Source: Pauljensenia hongkongensis (GTDB lineage: Bacteria > Actinomycetota > Actinomycetes > Actinomycetales > Actinomycetaceae). From it: a DNA stretch of 49,882 nucleotides. The notes beneath the pieces were generated by a model. The model had not been told where the DNA came from. It did no database searches and worked only from the letters and a program-made list of their open reading frames with translations. The DNA lies in contig NZ_CP017298.1 in NCBI RefSeq assembly GCF_001746855.1, positions 2,062,183 to 2,112,064 on the forward strand. The letters are read 5' to 3'. Below, piece by piece: positions 41,686 to 48,843 of the stretch (its first letter is position 1; each line of letters starts with the position of its first letter). The translations under genes and the position numbers were made by a program.

Positions 41686-41771
41686 TTTTCACAGCGATAC
41701 CACGTTCTGCAAGCGTTATACCGCTTGCAAAGTGACGGTATCCCTTTGAAAACGTGGAATCGCTTGTGAAA
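41686..41771. repeat. Approximately 86-bp imperfect palindrome
   Basis: Outer arms TTTCACAGCGATACCACGTT (41687-41706) and AACGTGGAATCGCTTGTGAA (41751-41770) pair with one mismatch and one bulge. A second stem, GCAAGCG-TTATAC-CGCTTGC (41709-41728), lies inside. This AT-richer block differs from its surroundings and could be a terminator, a small mobile remnant (MITE-like) or a binding site. Confidence 0.7.
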
Positions 41772-41863
41772 CTGCCCGCGTGCCACCTGGACAGGGCTGG
41801 TCGAGGGGCGCCCGCTGCCTTGGTGCTTGTGAGACTGTCCGCCTGCTGCCCTGACGGGGCTGT

Positions 41864-42001
41864 CGGACCCGGCCGCCGAACCCGCGCCCGGGCCGGACCC
41901 TTTCGCCCTTGGGGAACCGCCGTCACGCGATTCGGACCCGGCCGCCGAACCCGCGCCCGGGCCGGACCTTCTCGCCCTTGGGGAACCGCCGTCACGCTAT
42001 G
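41864..42001. repeat. 69-bp tandem repeat, two copies
   Basis: Copies at 41864-41932 and 41933-42001 begin CGGACCCGGCCGCCGAACCC and differ at only a few bases. Just upstream, two looser copies of a [CT]GCTTGTGA[AG]ACTG[CT]CCGC segment lie at about 41762 and 41824. No gene is seen in 41286-42064. Confidence 0.85.
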
Positions 42002-42064
42002 TGGGCTCCGCCCTCGCCGGTGCGAACGACCCGGACGGCGGTCACTAGGCCAGGACATTGAGCA

Positions 42065-42083
42065 TAAAGATAGGCTATCCTAA
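42065..42083. promoter_or_regulatory. DtxR/IdeR-type iron box
   Basis: TAAAGATAGGCTATCCTAA matches 16 of 19 positions of the DtxR/IdeR consensus TWAGGTWAGSCTWACCTWA and is a near-palindrome around AGGCT. It lies 37 nt before the ABC transporter GTG, where an Fe(II)-loaded repressor would block transcription. Confidence 0.82.
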
Positions 42084-42119
42084 CTGCGAAGCGCATTCGA
42101 TGTTAGTGGAGGCCGTCTC

Positions 42120-43901
42120 GTGACATCCGATCAACACCCAGCCGCGCCCGCGGATCCGGGCGCGAAGTACCGGGAGGGGCAGGCCGCCTTCAAACGCCTC
42201 ACCCGCCCCATCGCCGTGCCGATGGCGATCAGCCGAGTCCTCGGAGTGGTGTACGGCGTGCTCGCCGTCGTCCCCTACGTCATCCTCGTCCACCTGGGCG
42301 GAGTGCTCCTCGAGGCGTGGGACCGCGGGGAGGGCCCCGACGCCGCGCGGATCGGCGCCATCCTCGCCTGGCTGATCGGCGCGTTCTGCGCCCGCCTCGG
42401 CATCTACTACGTCGCACTGCTCGTCACCCACATCGCGGACATCCGATTCGGGCACTACGTGCGCGAGCAGATCGTCCGCACGATGTCGCGGGCGCCGCTC
42501 GCGTGGTTCTCGGCCACGGCCTCGGGCAGGATCCGAAAAGCCGTCCAGGACGACACCCACGAGATCCACACGGTCATCGCCCATGCCCCCGTCGAGTCGA
42601 CGGCGGCCGTTGCCAGCCCGCTGTCACTGGTGGTCTACGCCTTCGTCATCGACTGGCGCCTGGGACTGCTCTCCATCGCGACTCTGCCCGTCTACGCGCT
42701 CATCACATGGTGGATGACCAAGGACATGGGCCCCAAGACCGCCGAGATGGACCAGCACCTGGCCGAGGTCTCGGCCACCATGGTCGAGTTCGTGACCGGG
42801 ATCACTGTTGTCAAAGCGTTCGGCCGCGTCGGCGACACCCACGGGCGCTTCCGCCGGGCCGCCGAGACGTTCTCCAGCTTCTACGTCGCCTGGTGCCAGC
42901 CCCTGCTGACGGGATCGGCGCTGGCCACCTCCGTAGTCTCCCCGGCAGTGCTGCTCCTGGTCAACCTGGGCGGGGGTGCCCTGCTGGTCGGCGCGGGATG
43001 CGTCACCCCCGTCCAAGTGATCGCGTGCTCGCTCATCGCCCTGGTCATCCCCCAGGCCATCGAGGTCCTCACCTCGACCGCCTGGGCCTATCAACTGGCG
43101 GGAGCCGCCGCCCTGCGCCTCGTCGAGATCCTCGACATCCCCTCCCTGGAGGACACGGGGAAGCGGGTGCCGGACGGCCACGACATCGTCCTCGACCACG
43201 TCTCCTTCTCCTACGGGGACCTGCTGGCACTCGACGACGTGAGCCTGACGATGCGCGAGGGCACGGTCACGGCCCTGGTCGGCCCCTCCGGTTCGGGCAA
43301 ATCCACGCTGGCGACCCTGATCGCCCGCTTCGCCGATCCCGACTCCGGCAGCGTCGCCCTGGGCGGAGTGGACCTGCGCGACATCCCCGTCAAGGAGCTC
43401 TACCGCCACGTCGCCTTCGTGCTCCAGGACCCCCAACTGCTCGACATCCCGATCCGCGACAACATCGCCCTCGGCAGGCCCGGCGCCACCGACGAGGAGA
43501 TCATGCGCTGCGCGGCCCATGCGGGCATCGCCGACTTCATCGAGTCGCTCCCAGCGGGCCTGGACACCGTCGTGGGCGCCGACACGGACCTGTCGGGCGG
43601 GCAGGCGCAGCGCGTGTCCATCGCCAGGGCGCTGCTGATGGACGCCCCGGTCCTGGTCCTCGACGAGGCGACGGCCTTCACGGACCCGGAGTCCGAGGCG
43701 GAGATCCAGGACGCCCTGTCAGAACTGGTCAAGGGCCGGACCGTCGTCGTCATCGCCCACAGGGCGGCCCCCGTGGCGGGGGCCGACCAGATCGTCGTAC
43801 TCGAACGGGGCAGGATCACAGGGGAGGGGACCAGTGCCGAGCTGGCCGACCACCCCTACTACCGCGCCCTCGCGGGAACGCGCACTGAAGGAAGGAAGTG
43901 A
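42120..43901 (+). CDS. ABC exporter-fold half-transporter 1, iron/siderophore type
   Basis: A 593-aa fusion of a six-helix membrane domain (about 30-330) and an ATPase domain (345-590). ATPase motifs: Walker A GPSGSGKST, Q-loop VLQDPQLLDIPIRDNIALG, signature LSGGQAQRVSIARALL, Walker B VLVLDEATAF and H-loop AHR. The pair with the next gene, preceded by an iron box, has the architecture of IrtAB or YbtPQ, exporter-folded importers of ferric siderophores. It lacks an N-terminal SIP-type reductase domain as found in IrtA. GTG at 42120 follows AGTGGAGG. Transport direction and ligand are inferred from regulation. Confidence 0.85.
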   Translation: MTSDQHPAAPADPGAKYREGQAAFKRLTRPIAVPMAISRVLGVVYGVLAVVPYVILVHLGGVLLEAWDRGEGPDAARIGAILAWLIGAFCARLGIYYVALLVTHIADIRFGHYVREQIVRTMSRAPLAWFSATASGRIRKAVQDDTHEIHTVIAHAPVESTAAVASPLSLVVYAFVIDWRLGLLSIATLPVYALITWWMTKDMGPKTAEMDQHLAEVSATMVEFVTGITVVKAFGRVGDTHGRFRRAAETFSSFYVAWCQPLLTGSALATSVVSPAVLLLVNLGGGALLVGAGCVTPVQVIACSLIALVIPQAIEVLTSTAWAYQLAGAAALRLVEILDIPSLEDTGKRVPDGHDIVLDHVSFSYGDLLALDDVSLTMREGTVTALVGPSGSGKSTLATLIARFADPDSGSVALGGVDLRDIPVKELYRHVAFVLQDPQLLDIPIRDNIALGRPGATDEEIMRCAAHAGIADFIESLPAGLDTVVGADTDLSGGQAQRVSIARALLMDAPVLVLDEATAFTDPESEAEIQDALSELVKGRTVVVIAHRAAPVAGADQIVVLERGRITGEGTSAELADHPYYRALAGTRTEGRK

Positions 43902-43908
43902 CAGGCGC

Positions 43909-45654
43909 ATGGGATCATTCGTCGCCAACCTCAAGGAGACACTCTCCGAGAAGGGCAGGGAGTCCTTCCGGTGGGTCGTCGTCCTCTCCGTCGTCGTCGG
44001 CCTCATCCGGGGCGGGGCGCTCATCGCCTTCATCCCGGCCTCCAGTGCCCTCGTGTCCGGCCGGACCGTGTGGGGCCTGACCACTGGGGGCTGGGTCGGG
44101 GTCGTCGGCGCCTCCGCCGCCGCCGCTTTCGTCATCGAGTACGCGCTGTCCCTGAAGAACTACTCGGTCGCCTTCGACTTCCTGCGCTTCCTCCACATCG
44201 CGATCGGCCGCAAGGTCGCCGCCATGCCCCTGGGGGCCTTCACCCCGGACACCGCGGGCAAGACGTCCCGCCTTGTGAGCCGCGAACTCATGCTGCTCGG
44301 CGAGATCTTCGCGCATATGTTCTCCCCGGCCCTCATCGACGTCGTCACCTCGTTGACGATGCTGGTGGGGATCTGCGTGTGGAACCCGCCGCTGGGACTC
44401 GCTTGCCTCCTGGCGATCCCCTTCATGTGGGCGGCCGTCTGGGCGTCGCGCCGGGCCTTGGCGCACGAGGCGCGGCTGACCGAGCCCGCCGCTAACGAAC
44501 TGGCCGGCCGCCTCGTCGAGTACGCCCAGAAGCAGGGCGCCTTGCGGGCGTGCGGGCGGGGTGACTCCTTCGACGCGCTCACCGCCGCCGAGGACGCCTA
44601 CCAGCGGCGCGCCACCAAGGGCCTGTGGTGGGCCACCGCAGGGCAAGTCGTCAACGGCATGGCGGCCCAGGTCGTCGTCGTCTCCGTCGTCTACGCCATC
44701 GGGGCCGTCGCCGCGGGCGGATCCCTGTCGCCCCTGGAGGCGGTCGTCGCCATCGGCGTGCTTCTGCGCTTCATGCAGATACTGGTCAATATCGGCGCCC
44801 TGGTCTCTTCCTTCGAGACCCGCAGGCCCGTCCTCGAGCTCGCCCACGAGGTCCTGTCGACCCCCGAACTCCCCGAACCCGCCGAGTCCGCGCCCGTGAC
44901 CGTTCCCGGGGAGGTCGTCGTCGACTCGGTGGACTTCGGGTACGAGGCGGGGGCCGGCGTCCTCCACGACGTGTCCTTCAGGGCCGCCCCTGGCACGATG
45001 ACCGCCATCGTCGGGCCGAGCGGTTGTGGGAAGACCACGATCGCGCGCCTCGTCTGCCGTTTCTACGACGTGGACTCCGGGGCGGTGAGGGTCGGGGGGA
45101 ACGACGTGCGCGACTACTCCACCGAGGACCTCATGGAGCAGTTGTCCATGGTCTTCCAGGACGTCTACCTCTTCGACGACACCCTCATCGCCAACATCCG
45201 CGTCGGGCGCGAGGACGCCACCGACGAGCAAGTCATGGCCGCGGCGCGCATGGCGGGGGCCGAGGAGATCGCCGACCGCCTTCCCCTGGGGTGGAGCACT
45301 CCGGTCGGCGAGGGCGGGCGCGCCCTGTCCGGGGGCGAGCGCCAGCGCGTCTCCGTGGCCCGGGCCCTGCTCAAGGGGTCGCCCATCGTGCTCTTCGACG
45401 AGGCGACCAGCGCCCTCGACCCGGAGAACGAGTCGCATATCGTGGAGGCGATGGAGGAGCTGAGGCGCTCATCGACCCTGATAGTCATCGCGCACAAACT
45501 CGACACGATCGCCTCGGCCGACCAGATCGTCGTGCTGGACGAGAACGGGCGCGTCGTCCAGATCGGCGCGCACCAGGAGCTCTACGATGCAGGTGGGCCC
45601 TACAGGCGGTTCTGGCGGGCGCGCGAGCGCGCCAAGGGATGGCGCCTGGTCTGA
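43909..45654 (+). CDS. ABC exporter-fold half-transporter 2, iron/siderophore type
   Basis: A 581-aa partner of the previous gene. Membrane domain about 20-325; ATPase motifs GPSGCGKTT (Walker A), MVFQDVYLFDDTLIANIRVG (Q-loop), LSGGERQRVSVARALL (signature), IVLFDEATSALD (Walker B) and AHK in place of the usual AHR. Both halves have canonical catalytic residues, so both sites of the heterodimer may hydrolyse ATP. ATG at 43909 begins seven bases after the first gene's stop, behind GAAGGAAG. Likely cotranscribed under iron control. Confidence 0.85.
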   Translation: MGSFVANLKETLSEKGRESFRWVVVLSVVVGLIRGGALIAFIPASSALVSGRTVWGLTTGGWVGVVGASAAAAFVIEYALSLKNYSVAFDFLRFLHIAIGRKVAAMPLGAFTPDTAGKTSRLVSRELMLLGEIFAHMFSPALIDVVTSLTMLVGICVWNPPLGLACLLAIPFMWAAVWASRRALAHEARLTEPAANELAGRLVEYAQKQGALRACGRGDSFDALTAAEDAYQRRATKGLWWATAGQVVNGMAAQVVVVSVVYAIGAVAAGGSLSPLEAVVAIGVLLRFMQILVNIGALVSSFETRRPVLELAHEVLSTPELPEPAESAPVTVPGEVVVDSVDFGYEAGAGVLHDVSFRAAPGTMTAIVGPSGCGKTTIARLVCRFYDVDSGAVRVGGNDVRDYSTEDLMEQLSMVFQDVYLFDDTLIANIRVGREDATDEQVMAAARMAGAEEIADRLPLGWSTPVGEGGRALSGGERQRVSVARALLKGSPIVLFDEATSALDPENESHIVEAMEELRRSSTLIVIAHKLDTIASADQIVVLDENGRVVQIGAHQELYDAGGPYRRFWRARERAKGWRLV

Positions 45655-45677
45655 GACGACGCGGAAAGGGGGAACCG

Positions 45678-46349
45678 ATGGGGCGCAGGACTGGGCCCAA
45701 GCCCTTTTTCAACGCCGACGACGTCGTGGACGCCGCCTACGCCGGGGGGCTGCACGTCATGACGCTGGCGGGCGTCGCGCGCAGCCTCGGCGTCGCCCCC
45801 CAGACGCTCTACCGCGTCTACCCCTCGCGCGACGCCGTGGTGGTCGCCTGCCTCGAACGGGCCGCCGCCACGCTATCGGCCCCCGATCCCGCGCTGCCCT
45901 GGAGCGACCAGCTGCGCGACTGGGCGGAGTCGGCGTGGCGGGTGTGCGAGGAGTTCCCCGGACTGGACGTCACCATCCACTCCTTCCCCTACCCCCACAT
46001 CGCGGTCCTGCCCGTCATCGCCGCGCTGCGCGGGGGACTGGCGGACGCGGGCTTCCCGGGCGACGCCGACCTCGCGATCGACATGGTCGGCGACATCGCG
46101 GTCCTGGCCCATATGGGCGTCACGACCCGGGCCTCGGCCGCGCCCTGGCGGCGCAGGGCGGCTGCCAGGCGGGTGGAGGAGGCCACCGGTTCCCTGGACG
46201 CCGGCTTCAACATGAACGCCGGATGGCCGCTCCTGCGGGCCAAGGCGGCCGCGAAGCAGTGGATGGAGCGGAAAGTCGAGGTCGTCATCGCCGGGTTCGC
46301 GGCGGGGCCGCTGCCCCACGACAACAACCCCGCGCCCCGTAACGCCTAG
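45678..46349 (+). CDS. TetR/AcrR-family transcriptional regulator
   Basis: A 223-aa regulator. The N-terminal helix-turn-helix is clear: FFNADDVVDAAYAGGLHVMT, then LAGVARSLGVAPQTLYRVYP and SRDAVVVACLERA. The C-terminal ligand domain (60-223) has no recognised family. ATG at 45678 has AAAGGGGGAA before it and lies 23 nt after the ABC gene, so it probably belongs to the same operon and may respond to the transported compound or an iron-related signal. A TetR gene ending a siderophore-type ABC operon adds a second layer to DtxR control; this is inference. Confidence 0.85.
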   Translation: MGRRTGPKPFFNADDVVDAAYAGGLHVMTLAGVARSLGVAPQTLYRVYPSRDAVVVACLERAAATLSAPDPALPWSDQLRDWAESAWRVCEEFPGLDVTIHSFPYPHIAVLPVIAALRGGLADAGFPGDADLAIDMVGDIAVLAHMGVTTRASAAPWRRRAAARRVEEATGSLDAGFNMNAGWPLLRAKAAAKQWMERKVEVVIAGFAAGPLPHDNNPAPRNA

Positions 46350-46402
46350 AGTGCGTTCCTCGCGGAGTGAGGGCGCGGCGTTGCCGGTGCCACAAGCCCG
46401 GG

Positions 46403-46433
46403 TTGGCGCCTCCTTGGCCGGGGGTGCTACAGT
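46403..46433 (+). promoter_or_regulatory. Promoter of rplJ-rplL
   Basis: TACAGT at 46428-46433 is the -10; TTGGCG (46403-46408) at a 19-nt spacing is a possible -35. Initiation near 46440 would start exactly at the L10 leader. Confidence 0.5.
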
Positions 46434-46439
46434 ATTCGG

Positions 46440-46578
46440 TGCCGAAGACCGTTGGTATCCGCTGCGCGGAGGGAAATCCAACGCAGGTACGTGACCACCT
46501 CGGTGGGGGAATACCAGCCCGACACGCGCCTGCGTGCCGGGTTTCTCATTACCGGCGGCCACGTAACTGGAAGGAGGA
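46440..46578 (+). ncRNA. L10 leader (ribosomal protein autoregulatory RNA)
   Basis: The leader before rplJ has the character of the L10(L12)4-binding RNA: an initial GAAGACCGTTGGTATCCGCT region, an AGGGAAATCCAACGCAGGT kink-turn-like stretch, and a later stem before the AAGGAGG site. Excess L10 complex binding there would repress rplJ-rplL. Boundaries are approximate. Confidence 0.75.
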
Positions 46579-46580
46579 CC

Positions 46581-47102
46581 ATGGCGAAGTCCGACAAGGT
46601 GGCAGCAGTCGCCGAGCTGGTGGAGCGTTTCCGCGCGGCCGACGCTGTTCTGCTGACCGAGTACCGCGGCCTGACCGTTGGCCAGCTCAAGCAGCTGCGC
46701 CGGGGCCTGGGCGAGAACGCGACCTACGCCGTGGCAAAGAACACGCTGGCGCGCCTGGCCGCCAAGGAGGTCGGGCTCGACTTCCTCGCTGAGGACCTCA
46801 AGGGTCCCACGGCCATCGCATTCGTCACCGGCGAGCCCGTCGAGGCCGCCAAGACGCTGCGTGATTTTGCCAAGGACAACCCCTCCCTCGTGCTGAAGTC
46901 CGGTGCGATGGAGGGCGCCCAGCTCACCGCTGAGGCCGTCAAGAAGCTCGCCGATCTGGAGTCCCGTGAGGTCCTGCTGGCCAAGGCCGCGGGCGCCCTC
47001 AAGGCGAAGATCGCGCAGGCGGCGTACGCGTTCAACGCCCTGCCCATCAAGGCTGTGCGCACCATCGATGCCCTGCGCGAGAAGCAGGGCGAAGCGGCCT
47101 GA
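46581..47102 (+). CDS. rplJ: 50S ribosomal protein L10
   Basis: A 173-aa protein forming the base of the L7/L12 stalk. MAKSDKVAAVAELVERFRAA, LLTEYRGLTVGQLKQLRRGL and TYAVAKNTLARLAAKE are diagnostic; the C-terminal helix (AAYAFNALPIKAVRTIDALR) binds L7/L12 dimers and autoregulates with them through the leader RNA. ATG at 46581 follows GGAAGGAGG. 93 nt lie before rplL. Confidence 0.97.
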   Translation: MAKSDKVAAVAELVERFRAADAVLLTEYRGLTVGQLKQLRRGLGENATYAVAKNTLARLAAKEVGLDFLAEDLKGPTAIAFVTGEPVEAAKTLRDFAKDNPSLVLKSGAMEGAQLTAEAVKKLADLESREVLLAKAAGALKAKIAQAAYAFNALPIKAVRTIDALREKQGEAA

Positions 47103-47195
47103 CGAGACAGGCCCCTTCCCGCCGCCGGGCGGTGGCGCGGGAGGAACTCACCACCAATCTGCTCTCGAGCAGGCCAAACAGGAAGGATGCCACTC

Positions 47196-47576
47196 ATGGC
47201 TAAGCTCTCCAACGACGAGCTCATCGAAGCTTTCAAGGAAATGTCCCTCATCGAGCTCTCCGACTTCGTGAAGCTCTTCGAAGAGACCTTCGACGTCGAG
47301 GCCGCGGCCCCCGTGGCCGCCGTCGCCGCGGCCCCCGCCGCCGACGCCCCCGCCGTCGAGGAGAAGGACGAGTTCGACGTCGTCCTGGAGTCCTTCGGCG
47401 ACAAGAAGATCGCCGTCGTCAAGGTCGTCAAGAACCTGACCGGCCTGGGCCTCAAGGAGGCCAAGGACCTCGTCGAGTCCGCGCCCTCGACCCTCTTCGA
47501 GAACGCGAAGAAGGAGGACGCCGAGAAGGCCAAGGCCGAGATCGAAGAGGCCGGCGGCAAGGTCACCCTCAAGTGA
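47196..47576 (+). CDS. rplL: 50S ribosomal protein L7/L12
   Basis: A 126-aa stalk protein recruiting translational GTPases. N-terminal dimer domain ([20 protein letters not shown]), Ala/Pro-rich hinge near 40-55, and globular C-terminal domain ([20 protein letters not shown] through KVTLK). ATG at 47196 has AGGAAGG nine bases upstream; the upstream in-frame ATG at 47187 overlaps that ribosome site, so the shorter start is preferred. Confidence 0.98.
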   Translation: MAKLSNDELIEAFKEMSLIELSDFVKLFEETFDVEAAAPVAAVAAAPAADAPAVEEKDEFDVVLESFGDKKIAVVKVVKNLTGLGLKEAKDLVESAPSTLFENAKKEDAEKAKAEIEEAGGKVTLK

Positions 47577-47622
47577 CCCTCCCGGTCTGATTCGTTCAGG
47601 CTCCCGCCCTGATGGGCGCACT

Positions 47623-47654
47623 GAACCCCGTCCCGCGCGAGCGGGGCGGGGTTC
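47623..47654 (+). terminator. Terminator hairpin after rplL
   Basis: GAACCCCGTCCCGC/GCGGGGCGGGGTTC, 14 bp with one G-T wobble and a GCGA loop, 46 nt after the stop. Only two T residues end the stem, so it is strong but not textbook. Confidence 0.75.
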
Positions 47655-47680
47655 GCGCATGCCCGGGGGGCGCGTCCGGC

Positions 47681-47711
47681 TTGACCATGACGCGGCGTGA
47701 GGCATCAGGAT
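47681..47711 (+). promoter_or_regulatory. MerR-style promoter with 19-nt spacer
   Basis: TTGACC (47681-47686) and CAGGAT (47706-47711) are separated by 19 nt, the over-long spacer typical of promoters activated by MerR proteins, right before the MerR gene. The ATG is seven bases after the -10, suggesting a leaderless, self-activated transcript. Confidence 0.4.
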
Positions 47712-47718
47712 CAATGGC

Positions 47719-48513
47719 ATGAGCGACGACAACACTTTCTACACCGTCGGCGAGGTGGCTCAGCGCTTCGCGCTCACGGTGCGAACGCTGCACCACTGGG
47801 AGGCGCAGGGCCTCCTCGCCCCCGTCGAGCGGAGCTGGTCGAACTACCGGCTGTACTCGCCCGAGGACTGCGCCCGCGTGCAGAGGATCGTCATCTACCG
47901 CGCCACCGGCATGGGGCTGATGGACATCAAGGCGCTCCTCGAATCCGGGGAGTCGGGTGCTTCGCACCTCAGGCGGCAGCGGGAGAGCCTCGTCGCTCAA
48001 CGCCAGCAGACGGACAAGATGATCGAAGCAATAGACCTACTACTGGAGGATGCGATGAACGGCAATGCGCTGACCGTGGAGGAGATCGGGGAGATCCTGG
48101 GGGACGCCGACTTCGCGGCCCACCAGGCGCGGGCTGAGGAACGCTACGGCGGCACCGACGACTGGAAGGAGTGGCACCGCCGCACCGCCTCGTGGCGGGA
48201 AGGCGACTGGCAGGCCAACGTCGAACGAGTCCAGCAGATCGAATCGGACATGATCGATGCGATCCGCGACGGCGTCGCCACCGACAGCGACCGGGCCGCC
48301 GAGCTGGTCGGCGCGCACAGGGAGGCCCTGAGTGAGTACTTCCCCGTGAGCCCCGCGAAGCACTACCTGATCTCGCGCGCATACCTGTGCGATGAGGGCT
48401 TCCGCTCCCACTACGATTCCCAGCAGGAGGGGTTCGCCCAGTGGCTGGCGACCGCGATCGAGCACGTCGCGCGCAACAGAGGCGTGGACACGGACAACCC
48501 CGAATGGAAATAA
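47719..48513 (+). CDS. MerR-family activator with TipAS-like effector domain
   Basis: A 264-aa regulator. Residues 7-75 form the MerR winged helix: YTVGEVAQRFALTVRTLHHW, EAQGLLAPVERSWSNYRLYS; a coiled-coil follows (SHLRRQRESLVAQRQQTDKM). Residues 125-250 are a globin-like TipAS domain: EERYGGTDDWKEWHRRTASW, then VSPAKHYLISRAYLCDEGFR. TipAS domains bind thiopeptides and other drugs in Streptomyces, so a drug-sensing role is plausible. Target genes beyond itself are not evident nearby. The next gene is tRNA-Asn; 48514-48675 holds nothing recognised. Confidence 0.88.
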   Translation: MSDDNTFYTVGEVAQRFALTVRTLHHWEAQGLLAPVERSWSNYRLYSPEDCARVQRIVIYRATGMGLMDIKALLESGESGASHLRRQRESLVAQRQQTDKMIEAIDLLLEDAMNGNALTVEEIGEILGDADFAAHQARAEERYGGTDDWKEWHRRTASWREGDWQANVERVQQIESDMIDAIRDGVATDSDRAAELVGAHREALSEYFPVSPAKHYLISRAYLCDEGFRSHYDSQQEGFAQWLATAIEHVARNRGVDTDNPEWK

Positions 48514-48675
48514 GTGGCCCTCGTCGCGCTGTCTGAGTGCTGGACCCGCGGGCCGCCCCGCGCCGCCGGGCAAGGCCTCTGCGGGTCCGGCACTCAGGGC
48601 CGCAGGGGACGGAGACGGGGAACGGAACCGGCCCGTTGGCGTGACGCGCGGCATAAGGGGATCGCTGTCTCCAAG

Positions 48676-48705
48676 TTGTCAGTCCCCTGGCCGCTCTGCT
48701 ACTAT
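48676..48705 (+). promoter_or_regulatory. Promoter of tRNA-Asn
   Basis: TTGTCA (48676-48681), 18-nt spacer, TACTAT (48700-48705); initiation about 48712, nine bases before the tRNA. One of the best sigma-70-like promoters in the window. Confidence 0.75.
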
Positions 48706-48720
48706 TCTCTTTTGTCGCAA

Positions 48721-48792
48721 TCCTGCGTAGCTCAACGGCAGAGCATCCGACTGTTAATCGGACGGTTACTGGTTCGAATCCAGTCGCAGGAG
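48721..48792 (+). tRNA. tRNA-Asn (GTT)
   Basis: 72 nt. Acceptor TCCTGCG/CGCAGGA, discriminator G, D-arm GCTC/GAGC, anticodon stem TCCGA/TCGGA with loop CTGTTAA (anticodon GTT), T-arm ACTGG-TTCGAAT-CCAGT. CCA is not encoded. Confidence 0.97.
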
Positions 48793-48795
48793 CTG

Positions 48796-48820
48796 AACCC
48801 CGGCCCAGGCCGGGGTTTTC
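48796..48820 (+). terminator. Terminator after tRNA-Asn
   Basis: AACCCCGGCC-CA-GGCCGGGGTT, a perfect 10-bp stem with a two-base loop followed by TTC, starting four bases after the tRNA. Confidence 0.8.
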
Positions 48821-48843
48821 GCTATACGGGCAGGGGGGGAGCC

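Noticed and set aside
41145-41786. Open frame covering the 114-bp repeats on the minus strand
   Set aside because: Repetitive translation (the same 38-residue block twice) due only to the DNA repeat; runs into rplA antisense.
41435-42001. CRISPR array
   Set aside because: Units are 114 and 69 bp without short repeats and unique spacers, and no cas genes are near.
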